From assembly GCA_903867185.1 (NCBI GenBank), contig CAIPQK010000165.1, positions 1 to 61,184 of the forward strand: DNA of 61,184 nt, in the 5' to 3' direction. The position numbers and the translations under genes are program-made. Positions 8,993 through 17,060 of the stretch are shown here, one piece after another. The notes beneath the pieces are model-generated. The model made no database searches, was not told the DNA's origin, and saw nothing but the letters and a program-made list of their open reading frames with translations. The DNA is from an uncultured Candidatus Nemicrothrix sp. (GTDB lineage: Bacteria > Actinomycetota > Acidimicrobiia > Acidimicrobiales > Acidimicrobilacustridaceae). The number at the start of each line of letters is the position of its first letter. Position 1 is the first letter of the stretch.

Positions 8993-9451
8993 CTAGTGCC
9001 GGGTTGTTGTGGTTCTCAGCGACGTTCCACAGTTTGTAATGGTCCATCCTTCGACGGCTTGACCGGCGGTCGTCACTTCGTCGACACGTGCCTGTCGCTC
9101 CGCCAGTGCTGCGGTCAAGGCCGCCTTCTTGTCGACCGGTGATGCCCTTACTGCATCGGCGATTTCCTGAACGAAGGTTGCCAGTACTGAAAGCTGGGCT
9201 TGGATGTCGGAGGGGGCAACGCTCGTAGCGCGTTGGAGCTCGGCGACCTGGGGCCCGAGTGTTGTTGGATCAAGGGTGACAATCGAGGTTGAGAGTGTGT
9301 CGACCTGAGAGAGTTGCTCACAGAGTTTTGTAGCCGAGCGCGTCTGTGGCTTCTTAGCGAACGCCCAGATACCGATACCAGTTGCGGCGAGGATGGCGAG
9401 GACCAAAAGAAAGAGAAAAAGCGATCGACGATTGGACCGCGCTGCACTCAT
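8993..9451 (-). CDS. hypothetical single-pass membrane protein
   Basis: I do not recognise a family. The 152-residue protein has a basic start (MSAARSNRRS), one membrane helix or uncleaved signal (about residues 10-30, LFLFLLVLAILAATGIGIWA) and an outward domain rich in Ala, Thr, Gln and Val. That domain contains two cysteines (KLCEQL and ITNCGT) that could form a disulfide and may be mostly helical. The start at 9451 lies 4 bp downstream of the rpe stop on the same strand, so it is probably cotranscribed with rpe. The frame is open further upstream, but only through rpe sequence. It is convergent with clpP1. Confidence 0.7.
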   Translation of the reverse strand: MSAARSNRRSLFLFLLVLAILAATGIGIWAFAKKPQTRSATKLCEQLSQVDTLSTSIVTLDPTTLGPQVAELQRATSVAPSDIQAQLSVLATFVQEIADAVRASPVDKKAALTAALAERQARVDEVTTAGQAVEGWTITNCGTSLRTTTTRH

Positions 9452-9455
9452 CGAT

Positions 9456-10148
9456 CTACGCGGACGCTGCGGAACCGAGAGCCCGCAATTCGTTTGTGGC
9501 GTGCTCAAACCCGTCTGGGTCTCGGAACATGGCGCTACCGACAACGAATCGATTCGCTCCGGCGCTCGCGGCCGCGGCAATTGTTGACGGTGCGATACCT
9601 CCATCGATTTCGATGTCGATATCGAGGCCTCGCTCAACGACGATGTCTCGCAGACGACGCGTCTTGTTTTCGACGGCGGAGATGTAGGACTGACCGCCGA
9701 AGCCGGGATTCACCGACATGATGAGAACGAGTCCCACTAGGTCGAGAACTTCGACAATTGCTTCGAGCGGAGTCGCCGGATTTATGACGACTGCAGGAGT
9801 GGCCCCAAGTTCGCCAATACGGCCAAGCGTTCGATGCAGGTGGCGGCAGGCCTCGGCATGGACCATGACCGTGCTGCAACCCGCCTCGACCATGGAGTCG
9901 AGAATCCATGTGGGCTCATTAACCATGAGGTGTGATTCAAATGGAATCGTCAGAAGCGGACGAATAGATGCGATCACGTCTGCCCCGAACGAAAGGTTCG
10001 GAACGAAGTTGCCGTCCATGACGTCCCAGTGGATGAGGTCAGCGCCACCTTGTTCAAGCTCCACGCAAATTTCGCCAAGCCGCGAGTAATCGGCGGTGAG
10101 AACTGACGGCGAAATTTGGATCTTGCGGGGGACTGCTGGAGTCGTCAT
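9456..10148 (-). CDS. rpe: ribulose-phosphate 3-epimerase
   Basis: Rpe interconverts ribulose 5-phosphate and xylulose 5-phosphate in the pentose phosphate pathway. The 230-residue TIM barrel shows ISPSVLTADYSRLG at the N-terminus, HWDVMDGNFVPNLSFG (metal His/Asp), ESHLMV, MSVNPGFGGQ, and IEIDGGI before the phosphate-binding GANRFVVGSAMF. The ATG at 10148 (MTTPAVPRKIQ) is preceded by a CGGAGAAAG ribosome site. It is divergent from the methyltransferase gene at 10205, with both promoters in the 56-bp gap, and continues into the small membrane protein at 9451. Confidence 0.95.
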   Translation of the reverse strand: MTTPAVPRKIQISPSVLTADYSRLGEICVELEQGGADLIHWDVMDGNFVPNLSFGADVIASIRPLLTIPFESHLMVNEPTWILDSMVEAGCSTVMVHAEACRHLHRTLGRIGELGATPAVVINPATPLEAIVEVLDLVGLVLIMSVNPGFGGQSYISAVENKTRRLRDIVVERGLDIDIEIDGGIAPSTIAAAASAGANRFVVGSAMFRDPDGFEHATNELRALGSAASA

Positions 10149-10204
10149 AGCGAACTTTCTCCGAGTTGAACGTTGTTGCGACGATACCCGCCTACGCTGC
10201 TCAG

Positions 10205-11458
10205 GTGACCGACCATTTTGATCCCGTTCGTTCACCGCAACGATTCTCTGATCGGGCGGTGGTCGTAGACGTCGAACGACTGGTCGCCGGGGGCGTTGGA
10301 TTGTCACGCCGTGAGGACGGACGTGTGGTCCTTGTCGATGGTGGACTTCCCGGCGAACGCCTTGAGGTTTCGGTTATCGAACGAAAGGGAAGCGAACACG
10401 GTCGAATTGTTCGTGTTCTTGAAGCTTCCCCTGGGCGTATCGAGCCTGTGTGTCCGCATGTCATCCAAGGTTGTGGCGGCTGCGATCTCGCCCATCTTGC
10501 CCACGGGGCGCAACTCGATGCGAAAGTGGGAATCGTTGCCGACGCACTGCGCCGACTTGGCAAGTGGAAAGAGCCAAACGTCCTCCAAGGACCAGTTCTC
10601 GATCCGTGGGGATTTCGCACAACCTTGCGGGCCGCAGTAGTCGATGGTCGAGCTGGACTTCGAATGGGCTCAAGTCACGATGTTCTCGATCTTTCCTCTT
10701 GCGCGGTGACGCATCCGCGACTCGAAGAACTACTCGTCGACGGCGAGTTTGGTGCGGCCACCGAAGTTGTTCTGAGAATCGGCATCGCCAGTGGTGAACG
10801 CATCGCGGTGGTGACTCCATCAGCTGCAGGAGTCCGACTGCCATCGGACGTCCTCGTCATCGGAGTCGATGAGCTCAAGGCCGGTCGTCGCGCATGGATC
10901 CACGAAGAAGTCGCAGGCCGAATGTGGCGAATCTCCGCAGAATCATTTTTCCAAACGCGCCCCGATGGGGCCGATGCGCTCGTCGACATCGTGAAGTCGA
11001 TGGTGATCGATCTTCTTGATGACGCCCAAAGTGAGCAGTCGACGCTCGTCGACGCGTATTGCGGCGTCGGCCTGTTCGCAGGAAGCCTCATCGCCGGTCG
11101 CGACAACTGGCGGGTCGTCGCTGCCGAGCGGGGCCGATCGTCGGTCGCTGATGCCAAAGTGAATCTCGCCGACCTCGATGCCCGAGTTGTCGGCACGTCA
11201 ATCGAACGATTCCGTGTTCCGCCCGCCAAAATTCTGGTCGCTGATCCATCAAGAGCAGGGTTGGGACGCAAAGCCGTCAAGGTCCTTGCTGCAGCAGGTG
11301 CTGAGCGATTCGTGCTGGTGAGTTGCGATCCAGCTGCCGCTGGACGAGACGTCGCACTCCTCAACGCCGAGGGCTACCGACCGATTGAATCTGTGGTCGT
11401 CGACATGTTTCCCCATACCCACCATGTGGAAGTTGTGACTCGGCTCGAACGCAACTGA
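10205..11458 (+). CDS. TrmA/RlmD-type RNA uracil-5 methyltransferase
   Basis: A 417-residue class I SAM methyltransferase of the TrmA/RumA family that probably methylates a uracil C5 in rRNA or tRNA. An N-terminal TRAM domain (about 15-70) is followed by a likely 4Fe-4S site, CPHVIQGCGGC, with a fourth cysteine in LDLSSCAVTHP. The C-terminal catalytic domain has VDAYCGVGLFAGSL (SAM), VADPSRAGLG and SCDPAAAGRDV, whose Cys is the nucleophile. FFQTRPDGADAL aligns with the usual FFQ motif. I prefer the GTG at 10205 because a TACGCT box sits exactly 6 nt upstream; an earlier TTG at 10166 lacks support. The target nucleotide is unknown. Confidence 0.88.
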   Translation: MTDHFDPVRSPQRFSDRAVVVDVERLVAGGVGLSRREDGRVVLVDGGLPGERLEVSVIERKGSEHGRIVRVLEASPGRIEPVCPHVIQGCGGCDLAHLAHGAQLDAKVGIVADALRRLGKWKEPNVLQGPVLDPWGFRTTLRAAVVDGRAGLRMGSSHDVLDLSSCAVTHPRLEELLVDGEFGAATEVVLRIGIASGERIAVVTPSAAGVRLPSDVLVIGVDELKAGRRAWIHEEVAGRMWRISAESFFQTRPDGADALVDIVKSMVIDLLDDAQSEQSTLVDAYCGVGLFAGSLIAGRDNWRVVAAERGRSSVADAKVNLADLDARVVGTSIERFRVPPAKILVADPSRAGLGRKAVKVLAAAGAERFVLVSCDPAAAGRDVALLNAEGYRPIESVVVDMFPHTHHVEVVTRLERN

Positions 11459-11509
11459 CCAAGCAAGGTCCCTATTGTCGATCGAATAGGTCGGGATTAG
11501 GGTGGGCGC

Positions 11510-12304
11510 ATGGCGAGTTCTCCAGCACCCATCGATCCGCGTGGACCACGCACAAACCAAGCCGTTCTGGCCGGGGCGTTACTCCTTGGCTTCCTGACAG
11601 GCCAGTGGTTGGTCGTACCGGTATTTGGAGTGGTTTTGTTTCTCGGTGCGGCATTCGGCCCCAAGTGGGGTCCTGTGCTTCGCTTTTACGCTTCGGTCAT
11701 TAAGCCGCGTTTGGCGCCGCCCCACGAACTTGAAGATCCGCGTCCCCCTCGTTTTGCTGCGACCGTTGGTGTGCTTTTCCTCGGCTCATCGACAATCGCA
11801 TTTCTTGCAGGAGCGTCGATGCTCGGCTGGACGCTGGCAATGATCGTCGCTGCGCTCGCTGCTGCTGCAGCCACAACGGGTATTTGCGTGGGTTGCGAAA
11901 TGTATGTGTTGTTTGTGCGCGTTCGTGGAGGTGTGCGGGTGGTCACGATTGAGCGTGAAGAAAGCAGACTTTTCGATACAGATCGTCCCGAACGAAAAGG
12001 TGGTTGGGCCGCTGTTCCAGCGGCACACCAAACGGGCAAGCCATTGTGGTTGGTTTTTACAACCGAATTTTGTGCCGTTTGCCCCCGTGTTGTTGAGCAG
12101 ATTTCGACGCAGCGACCAGGGGACTCGGTCGTTGTGCTCAACGTCGCGGAACACCTTGATCTTGCTAGTGCCTATAAGGTCCGCCGTGCCCCGACTGTGG
12201 TTCGAGCCGAAGCCGATGGCAGTGTCATCGTGAGACTTTCGGGCGCCGACGCAGTTCGAGCGGAACTCGATGCGCTTGAACGCGAATCGGTTGCTGTCGG
12301 TTAA
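11510..12304 (+). CDS. DUF4395-thioredoxin-like fusion membrane protein
   Basis: The 264-residue protein joins two modules. Residues about 15-140 match a DUF4395-type membrane domain (NQAVLAGALLLGFLTGQW, FGPKWGP, then CVGCEMYVLF) with about four helices. Residues about 160-260 look like a thioredoxin fold with the redox motif FTTEFCAVCPRV and a cis-Pro-like RAPTVV. A role in membrane-linked thiol redox chemistry or cytochrome maturation is plausible but not shown. The ATG at 11510 is preceded by TAGGGT at 6 nt, a leaderless layout. The quinone oxidoreductase gene follows immediately. Confidence 0.78.
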   Translation: MASSPAPIDPRGPRTNQAVLAGALLLGFLTGQWLVVPVFGVVLFLGAAFGPKWGPVLRFYASVIKPRLAPPHELEDPRPPRFAATVGVLFLGSSTIAFLAGASMLGWTLAMIVAALAAAAATTGICVGCEMYVLFVRVRGGVRVVTIEREESRLFDTDRPERKGGWAAVPAAHQTGKPLWLVFTTEFCAVCPRVVEQISTQRPGDSVVVLNVAEHLDLASAYKVRRAPTVVRAEADGSVIVRLSGADAVRAELDALERESVAVG

Positions 12305-13273
12305 ATGTTTGCTGTCACAGCAACGTCATTCGATGCAGAGAAACCACTCAACGGGCTGACACTTGGGGAGGTCGCTGAGCCTGAGGTTCCCGACGGTTGG
12401 GTGTTGGTCGAACTCCGTGCCGCGGCGCTTAACCACCACGATCTCTGGAGCCTCAAAGGTGTCGGGCTTCGACCGGAACAGTTGCCGATGATTCTCGGCT
12501 GTGACGGAGCGGGTGTTGACGCAGATGGCAATGAGGTCATCGTTCATGCGGTGATCGCCGATCCCGACGCGGGCGATGGCGATGAAACCCTTGACCCACG
12601 TCGATCGCTTTTGTCGGAACGGTTCCCCGGAACCCTCGCCCAACGCATCGCTGTTCCTCGGCGCAATCTGATTCCGAAGCCGGCATCGCTGACATTCGAA
12701 GAAGCGGCTTGTCTCCCAACCTCGTGGTTGACCGCATATCGAATGTTGTTCACCCGAGCAGGACTGCGTCCAGGTGACACGGTTCTCATTCAAGGGGCCG
12801 GCGGGGGAGTAGCCACTGCCGCAATAGTTCTTGCCCGCGCCGCTGGGCTTCGTGTTTGGGCGACCAGTCGGAGTGAACAAAAGCGCGCCAAGGCGCATGA
12901 ACTCGGCGCCCATGCCACATTCGCAACCGACGAGCGACTCCCTGAACGTGTCGACGCGGTGATTGAAACAGTCGGCAAGGCGACGTGGGCACAGTCGATC
13001 CGCGCCGCGCGGCCAGGCGGCGTTGTGGTTGTTTCTGGAGCGACCACTGGAGATGATCCATCAGCAGATCTCACACAAGTTTTCTTCCTTCAGCGATCTG
13101 TCATCGGATCAACGATGGGGACGCGAGGTGAACTCCAACGCCTTGTTTCTATGGTTGATTCGACCGGTGTGCGACCCGTCATCGATTCGGTCCGACCTCT
13201 CTCAGACGCTCGTTCGGGGTTCGCAGAAATGCTCGATGGAGACCATTTCGGAAAGCTTGTTTTCAGTATTTGA
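12305..13273 (+). CDS. zinc-type alcohol dehydrogenase-like / quinone oxidoreductase (MDR superfamily)
   Basis: A 322-residue medium-chain dehydrogenase/reductase. The GroES-like N-terminal domain contains AALNHHDLWSLKG and LGCDGAGVDADGNEV; the Rossmann domain contains DTVLIQGAGGGVATAAIVLARAAG, an NADP-binding loop. VRPVIDSVRPLSDARSGFAEMLDGDHFGKLVF is the usual C-terminal segment. The cysteine cluster for structural zinc is absent, as in quinone oxidoreductases; the substrate is unknown. The start ATG follows directly on the previous stop (TAAATG), so it is coupled to the DUF4395-thioredoxin gene, which may point to a shared redox function. Confidence 0.88.
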   Translation: MFAVTATSFDAEKPLNGLTLGEVAEPEVPDGWVLVELRAAALNHHDLWSLKGVGLRPEQLPMILGCDGAGVDADGNEVIVHAVIADPDAGDGDETLDPRRSLLSERFPGTLAQRIAVPRRNLIPKPASLTFEEAACLPTSWLTAYRMLFTRAGLRPGDTVLIQGAGGGVATAAIVLARAAGLRVWATSRSEQKRAKAHELGAHATFATDERLPERVDAVIETVGKATWAQSIRAARPGGVVVVSGATTGDDPSADLTQVFFLQRSVIGSTMGTRGELQRLVSMVDSTGVRPVIDSVRPLSDARSGFAEMLDGDHFGKLVFSI

Positions 13274-13472
13274 GTCATTTTTCCCCTTTTTGTCGATGAC
13301 TAATTCCTGAAGTGTCGGTTGCGAGAGAGACGAAAGACACAATCCGATCAGAAGATTTCTGTCTTTTCTTGCGCGATTGCCGCGATTCTTGCTGAAGAGT
13401 GCGCGACGCTTACCTCCCCGGTCGTCACGAGCCACCACCGATGGTGGCCGTCGGGAATCAAGGAGATAGAGC

Positions 13473-13931
13473 GTGAACAAACGAGAACTGGCTGCTGAAC
13501 TCGCCGAGCGACTCGAAATCGACAAGAAGCAGGCTGTTGCCTTCGTCGAAGAGTTCATCATCACGATCACCGATACGGTGGCGACTGGTGAAGACGTCGT
13601 TCTTACCGGCTTCGCCAAGTTCCGCCGTGTGCAGCGCGGACCGCGTTTGGCCCGTAACCCGCAGACTGGTGCAACTGTGAAGGTCCCGGCCAAGAAGGCC
13701 GCCAAGATCACTCCGTTGAAGGCATTCAAAGATGCCGTCATCGCTGGCAAGAAGGCACCAGCCAAGAAGAAGGCTGTTGCGAAGAAGGCTCCTGCCAAGA
13801 AGGCTCCAGCCAAGAAGAAGGCCGTTGCCAAGAAGGCACCAGCTCGTAAGGCTCCAGCACGCAAGGCACCAGCTCGTAAGGCCCCGGCTCGCAAGGCTGC
13901 TGCACGTAAGGCACCTGCACGTCGTCGCTGA
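13473..13931 (+). CDS. hup: HU-family DNA-binding protein with Lys/Ala/Pro-rich C-terminal tail
   Basis: A nucleoid protein of 152 residues. The first 90 are a standard HU fold: MNKRELAAELAERLEIDKKQA, then DVVLTGFAKFRRVQRGPRLARNPQTGATVKVPA containing the DNA-binding beta arm. The rest is a repetitive basic tail of AKK/APAKKK/APARK units, resembling histone H1 and mycobacterial HupB. The GTG at 13473 has a strong AAGGAGATAGA ribosome site, and a GCCACCA/TGGTGGC hairpin (13431-13448) lies just upstream. A strong intrinsic terminator follows at 13964. The tail is expected to compact DNA and be a target of modification, from knowledge of HupB. Confidence 0.95.
   Translation: MNKRELAAELAERLEIDKKQAVAFVEEFIITITDTVATGEDVVLTGFAKFRRVQRGPRLARNPQTGATVKVPAKKAAKITPLKAFKDAVIAGKKAPAKKKAVAKKAPAKKAPAKKKAVAKKAPARKAPARKAPARKAPARKAAARKAPARRR
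13749..13922 (+). repeat. hup: tandem repeats coding the HU basic tail
   Basis: Degenerate 12-15 bp units encode AKKAPAKKK-type and then APARK-type pentapeptides. The units drift from lysine (AAG) to arginine (CGT/CGC) towards the 3' end. They lie wholly inside the HU gene and are likely variable in copy number between strains. Confidence 0.8.
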
Positions 13932-13963
13932 GCACAACGTTTGAAAGACAGTCGTTGAATGAG

Positions 13964-13991
13964 AAAGGCCCGGGCGCTTGCCCGGGCCTTT
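13964..13991 (+). terminator. intrinsic terminator after HU gene
   Basis: A perfect 12-bp stem (AAAGGCCCGGGC / GCCCGGGCCTTT) with the loop GCTT lies 32 bp after the HU stop and is followed by TGTTCATTTT. It ends HU transcription and separates it from the minus-strand tRNA-Lys gene. Confidence 0.85.
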
Positions 13992-14038
13992 GTTCATTTT
14001 GTGTTCCGGATTAGCGACGCTTCGCTGTCGAATCCAGT

Positions 14039-14114
14039 TGGTACGCCCCCTGGGACTTGAACCCAGAACCTGCGGATTAAGAGTCCGATGCTCTGCCAAT
14101 TGAGCTAGAGGCGC
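14039..14114 (-). tRNA. tRNA-Lys (CTT)
   Basis: Cloverleaf read on the minus strand: the acceptor GCGCCTC pairs with GGGGCGT (two G-U pairs), the D-arm is GCTCAATTGGCAGAGC, and the anticodon loop CTCTTAA gives anticodon CTT. The T-arm is CTGGGTTCAAGTCCCAG. Discriminator A is at 14042 and the 3' CCA is encoded at 14041-14039. The anticodon stem has one non-paired end. Confidence 0.93.
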
Positions 14115-14254
14115 TTGTAAGTGGTCAACCTACCACTCCGCTCTGCGTGTGCTTGTCGTCTGAGCGCTGTTTGTTGCAGGTGATGGGTGACGTTGCGTTG
14201 TGTGAATGGCAGTGCGATGGTCGCCCGCCTTTCGACGGACGACCATCACCACAA

Positions 14255-14333
14255 TGGGGTGACCGAGGGGACTTGAACCCCCGACCTCCAGGGCCACAAC
14301 CTGGCGCTCTAACCGAGCTGAGCTACGACCACC
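14255..14333 (-). tRNA. tRNA-His (GTG)
   Basis: Minus-strand cloverleaf with acceptor GTGGTCG paired to CGGTCAC and anticodon loop TTGTGGC (anticodon GTG). The histidine-specific extra G at position -1 (14333) pairs with discriminator C (14258). CCA is encoded at 14257-14255. The T-arm is GGGGGTTCAAGTCCCCT. Confidence 0.94.
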
Positions 14334-14433
14334 ATGAGAACGTTCATCATACGACAGGCGGGGGCTATGACCCGAACCCACATCACCGTGTCAGTCGTGA
14401 CTGGACTCGGCACGTACGCTTCGGGCTAGTTAT

Positions 14434-14507
14434 GCCTCCGTAGCTCAACTGGATAGAGCAGCCGGTTTCTACCCGGCAGGTTCCGGGTTCGAATCCTGGC
14501 GGGGGCG
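14434..14507 (+). tRNA. tRNA-Arg (TCT)
   Basis: Plus-strand cloverleaf with acceptor GCCTCCG paired to CGGGGGC, D-arm GCTCAACTGGATAGAGC, and anticodon stem GCCGG/CCGGC around TTTCTAC (anticodon TCT, reading AGA/AGG). The T-arm is CCGGGTTCGAATCCTGG. Discriminator G is at 14507; CCA is not encoded, unlike the Lys, His and Pro genes here. The MFS gene promoter follows within 8 bp. Confidence 0.94.
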
Positions 14508-14526
14508 CTCGTCGTATCCTTCATGG

Positions 14527-15924
14527 GTGACAACAACGCCTGACGACGCCCTTGAATCGAGTGGGCGTCGCGGTGCAGCCATCGGAGTGTTTGCTCCGGG
14601 TCGCCGGCTTCTAACGTCGGGTCTCGTCTTGATCGTCACGCTTGTGGCGTTCGAGTCAATGTCGGTCGCGACAGTGATGCCGCTGGTGGAATCGGACCTC
14701 GGCAATCTTGCGCTTTACGGCTGGGTGTTCAGCGCGTTTTTCCTCGGGACACTTGTCGGTGTGGTGCTCGCCGCGACGGCATCGGATCGGATGAAGCCCG
14801 TCATTCCGTTCGCTGTAGGTCTGGTCCTGTTCGCTCTTGGGTTGGTCGTGGGGGGCGCGGCGTCGTCAATGTTTGTTCTCGTGCTCGGACGACTGCTGCA
14901 AGGACTTGGCGCTGGAGCGATGCCAGCGACCTCCTATGTCTGCATCGGCCGAACGTATCCACTTGAACAGCGACCAAAAATGTTCGCCTTGATCTCAAGT
15001 GCATGGATGATCCCGTCGCTTCTTGGACCAGTTGTTGCGGCATGGATCGCTCAAACTGTCGGTTGGCGATGGGTGTTCCTCGGCCTGCTTCCGCTGTCTG
15101 CAGTCATCGGGATCATCGCTATTTTCGGTGTGAGATCGGTTCCGGCTCCGACAGAACGATCGAACGATCGCAATCTGGCGAACGCGCTCTTGGTTGCGTT
15201 CGGGGCCGGACTACTTCTTGTTGGTCTCGGTTCTCATCAATTCGTTGTGGCTGTCCCAGTTTCGGTTCTTGGTCTATTGATCATGGTGCCGCCATTTCGT
15301 CGACTGACTCCGATCGGCACGCTACGAGCCCATGCTGGGATGCCAGCAACAGTTGCGGTGAGAGGCCTATTGAATTTCGGCTTCTATTCGGCCGACGCGT
15401 TCGTGCCGTTCGCAATCACCGCAGTGCGCGGAATGTCGCCGGTCTTTGGTGGTCTAGCCATGACGACTGCCTCAGTGCTCTGGACAGGCTCCTCGTGGCT
15501 TCAGGCCCGTTGGATTCGCACCCGAGGAGCGACAGTGCTCGTGGTGTTCGGTATGGCGATTATCGCTTTGGGCGCGGCAGGAATGCTGCTTGTGCTGGTG
15601 CCGTCGATTCCAGCCTGGATTGGTCTTGTGGCCTGGGCAGTCGCGGGGTTTGGGATGGGATTGGCGTTCTCGCCTCTCTCGCATGTGGCGTTAGAACTTT
15701 CCCCGAAGGACAAAGAGGGCAAGACCACGACTGCACTTCAGTTGAGTGACACTTTGGGTGCTGCTCTCGGCATCGGAATCGCTGGTGTACTCGTCTCGAC
15801 AATCGGAGCAATTGCTGACTCTGAGGTCCCCGGATTGGTTGCGACGTTCGTCATGGCCACTGCAGTTGCGGGACTGGGCGCCATTCTGGGCTCCCGGGTG
15901 CCTCGTGGACGCGAACTAGGTTGA
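14527..15924 (+). CDS. major facilitator superfamily transporter
   Basis: A 465-residue polytopic protein with 12 or more hydrophobic helices. MFS features include SVATVMPLVESDLGN in the first helix, GVVLAATASDRMKP (motif A-like) in the 2-3 loop, and GLGAGAMPATSYVCIGRTYPLEQRPKMF. The overall pattern suggests a proton-driven drug or metabolite exporter of the DHA2/EmrB type; the substrate is unknown. The GTG at 14527 follows TATCCT by 6 nt, directly behind the tRNA-Arg gene, so the start looks leaderless. The sequence MTTTPDDALESSGRRG is a hydrophilic cytoplasmic lead. Confidence 0.85.
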   Translation: MTTTPDDALESSGRRGAAIGVFAPGRRLLTSGLVLIVTLVAFESMSVATVMPLVESDLGNLALYGWVFSAFFLGTLVGVVLAATASDRMKPVIPFAVGLVLFALGLVVGGAASSMFVLVLGRLLQGLGAGAMPATSYVCIGRTYPLEQRPKMFALISSAWMIPSLLGPVVAAWIAQTVGWRWVFLGLLPLSAVIGIIAIFGVRSVPAPTERSNDRNLANALLVAFGAGLLLVGLGSHQFVVAVPVSVLGLLIMVPPFRRLTPIGTLRAHAGMPATVAVRGLLNFGFYSADAFVPFAITAVRGMSPVFGGLAMTTASVLWTGSSWLQARWIRTRGATVLVVFGMAIIALGAAGMLLVLVPSIPAWIGLVAWAVAGFGMGLAFSPLSHVALELSPKDKEGKTTTALQLSDTLGAALGIGIAGVLVSTIGAIADSEVPGLVATFVMATAVAGLGAILGSRVPRGRELG

Positions 15925-16012
15925 GTGATGAAGTGTTCAGGGGGAACGTGATGGATCCACGCCTTTGTGGAGGTGGCTGTCACGTCCAGACCGTCGTCGG
16001 AGGGATTAGTAA

Positions 16013-17059
16013 ATGAAACTTGCTCTCGGGCTTGACCTCTATCGCGGGGCTGAGCTCAACATGCCGGTTGAGCAAGTGCTTCTGGCCGAGGAACTTGGAT
16101 TTCATTCCGTCTGGACCGCCGAGGCCTATGGCTCCGATGCACTCTCACCGCTCGCGTATCTCGCCGCTGTAACAAAACGAATCAAATTAGGCACAGGCGT
16201 TGTTCAGATCGCTGCCCGAACTCCGGCGGCAACTGCCATGCACGCCTTGACAATCGACGCGCTTGCGGGTGGCAACCGAGTGATCATCGGACTCGGAGTC
16301 TCTGGTCCTCAAATCGTTGAGGGCTGGTACGGACAGCCGTGGGGGAGTCCGAACCGACGATTGCGTGAATACGTCGACATCATGAAAAAGGTTTTCGCAC
16401 GAGAGCCGCTCACCAATGATGGCCCTGAGTTTCCTCTGCCATACAACGGTCCCGGTGCAATTGGTCAAGGCAAACCATTGCGTTCGATTCTGCATCCGGC
16501 GGGAGAAATTGAGCTGTGGCTTGCCGCTGGAGGTCCGAAGAACACCGAACTGTGCGCGGAAATCGGCGATGGCATGCTCCCGATGGGGTGGGGTCAAGAA
16601 GGTCCTGCCGTCTATGGGCCTCATCTCAATAAGGGTTTCGCGAAGCGCGGTGAACGTCCCGACAATTTTGAGATCTTTGGCGGAGTCAGCGTTGTGCTTA
16701 CTGACGACGTGCAGGGCGCGATCGACGCAATGAAACCGCTGACCGCGATGTACGTCGGCGGGATGGGATCAGCGACTCACAATTACCACCGCGAATCGAT
16801 GGCTCGTCGAGGTTTCCCCGAAGCTGCTCAACGCATTCACGAATGTTGGATGGCCGGGAAGCGCGATGAGGCAATCGCTGCAGTTCCCGATGACTACCAC
16901 GACGACGGATCGCTCATTGGATCACCCGCTCGTATCCGTGAACGCTGGGAGTCCTGGACCAAAATGGGTCTCACGGGTCTGATTATCCGTTCAGAAACCG
17001 ACGAGGGATTGAATCTCGTCGCTGACCTCGCGGGAACTCGCGACACACAGGGGCAATGA
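16013..17059 (+). CDS. LLM class F420-dependent oxidoreductase
   Basis: A 348-residue luciferase-like (bacterial luciferase TIM barrel) oxidoreductase. It begins MKLALGLDLYRGAELNMPVEQVLLAEELGFHSVWTAEAYGSDA-like and has KLGTGVVQIAARTPAATAMHALTID and VIIGLGVSGPQIVEGWYGQPW, patterns of the F420-using actinobacterial branch. It probably oxidises or reduces an acyl or aldehyde substrate with coenzyme F420, but F420 use is inferred from family resemblance. GGAGGG lies 8 nt upstream of the ATG. It forms a tight group with the enoyl-CoA hydratase-like gene (1 bp apart) and an MFS exporter. Confidence 0.87.
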   Translation: MKLALGLDLYRGAELNMPVEQVLLAEELGFHSVWTAEAYGSDALSPLAYLAAVTKRIKLGTGVVQIAARTPAATAMHALTIDALAGGNRVIIGLGVSGPQIVEGWYGQPWGSPNRRLREYVDIMKKVFAREPLTNDGPEFPLPYNGPGAIGQGKPLRSILHPAGEIELWLAAGGPKNTELCAEIGDGMLPMGWGQEGPAVYGPHLNKGFAKRGERPDNFEIFGGVSVVLTDDVQGAIDAMKPLTAMYVGGMGSATHNYHRESMARRGFPEAAQRIHECWMAGKRDEAIAAVPDDYHDDGSLIGSPARIRERWESWTKMGLTGLIIRSETDEGLNLVADLAGTRDTQGQ

Positions 17060-17060
17060 C

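Noticed and set aside
13749-13922. Repeats that could be mistaken for a CRISPR or satellite array
   Set aside because: The units are degenerate, have no spacers, and encode the basic tail of HU in one continuous frame.
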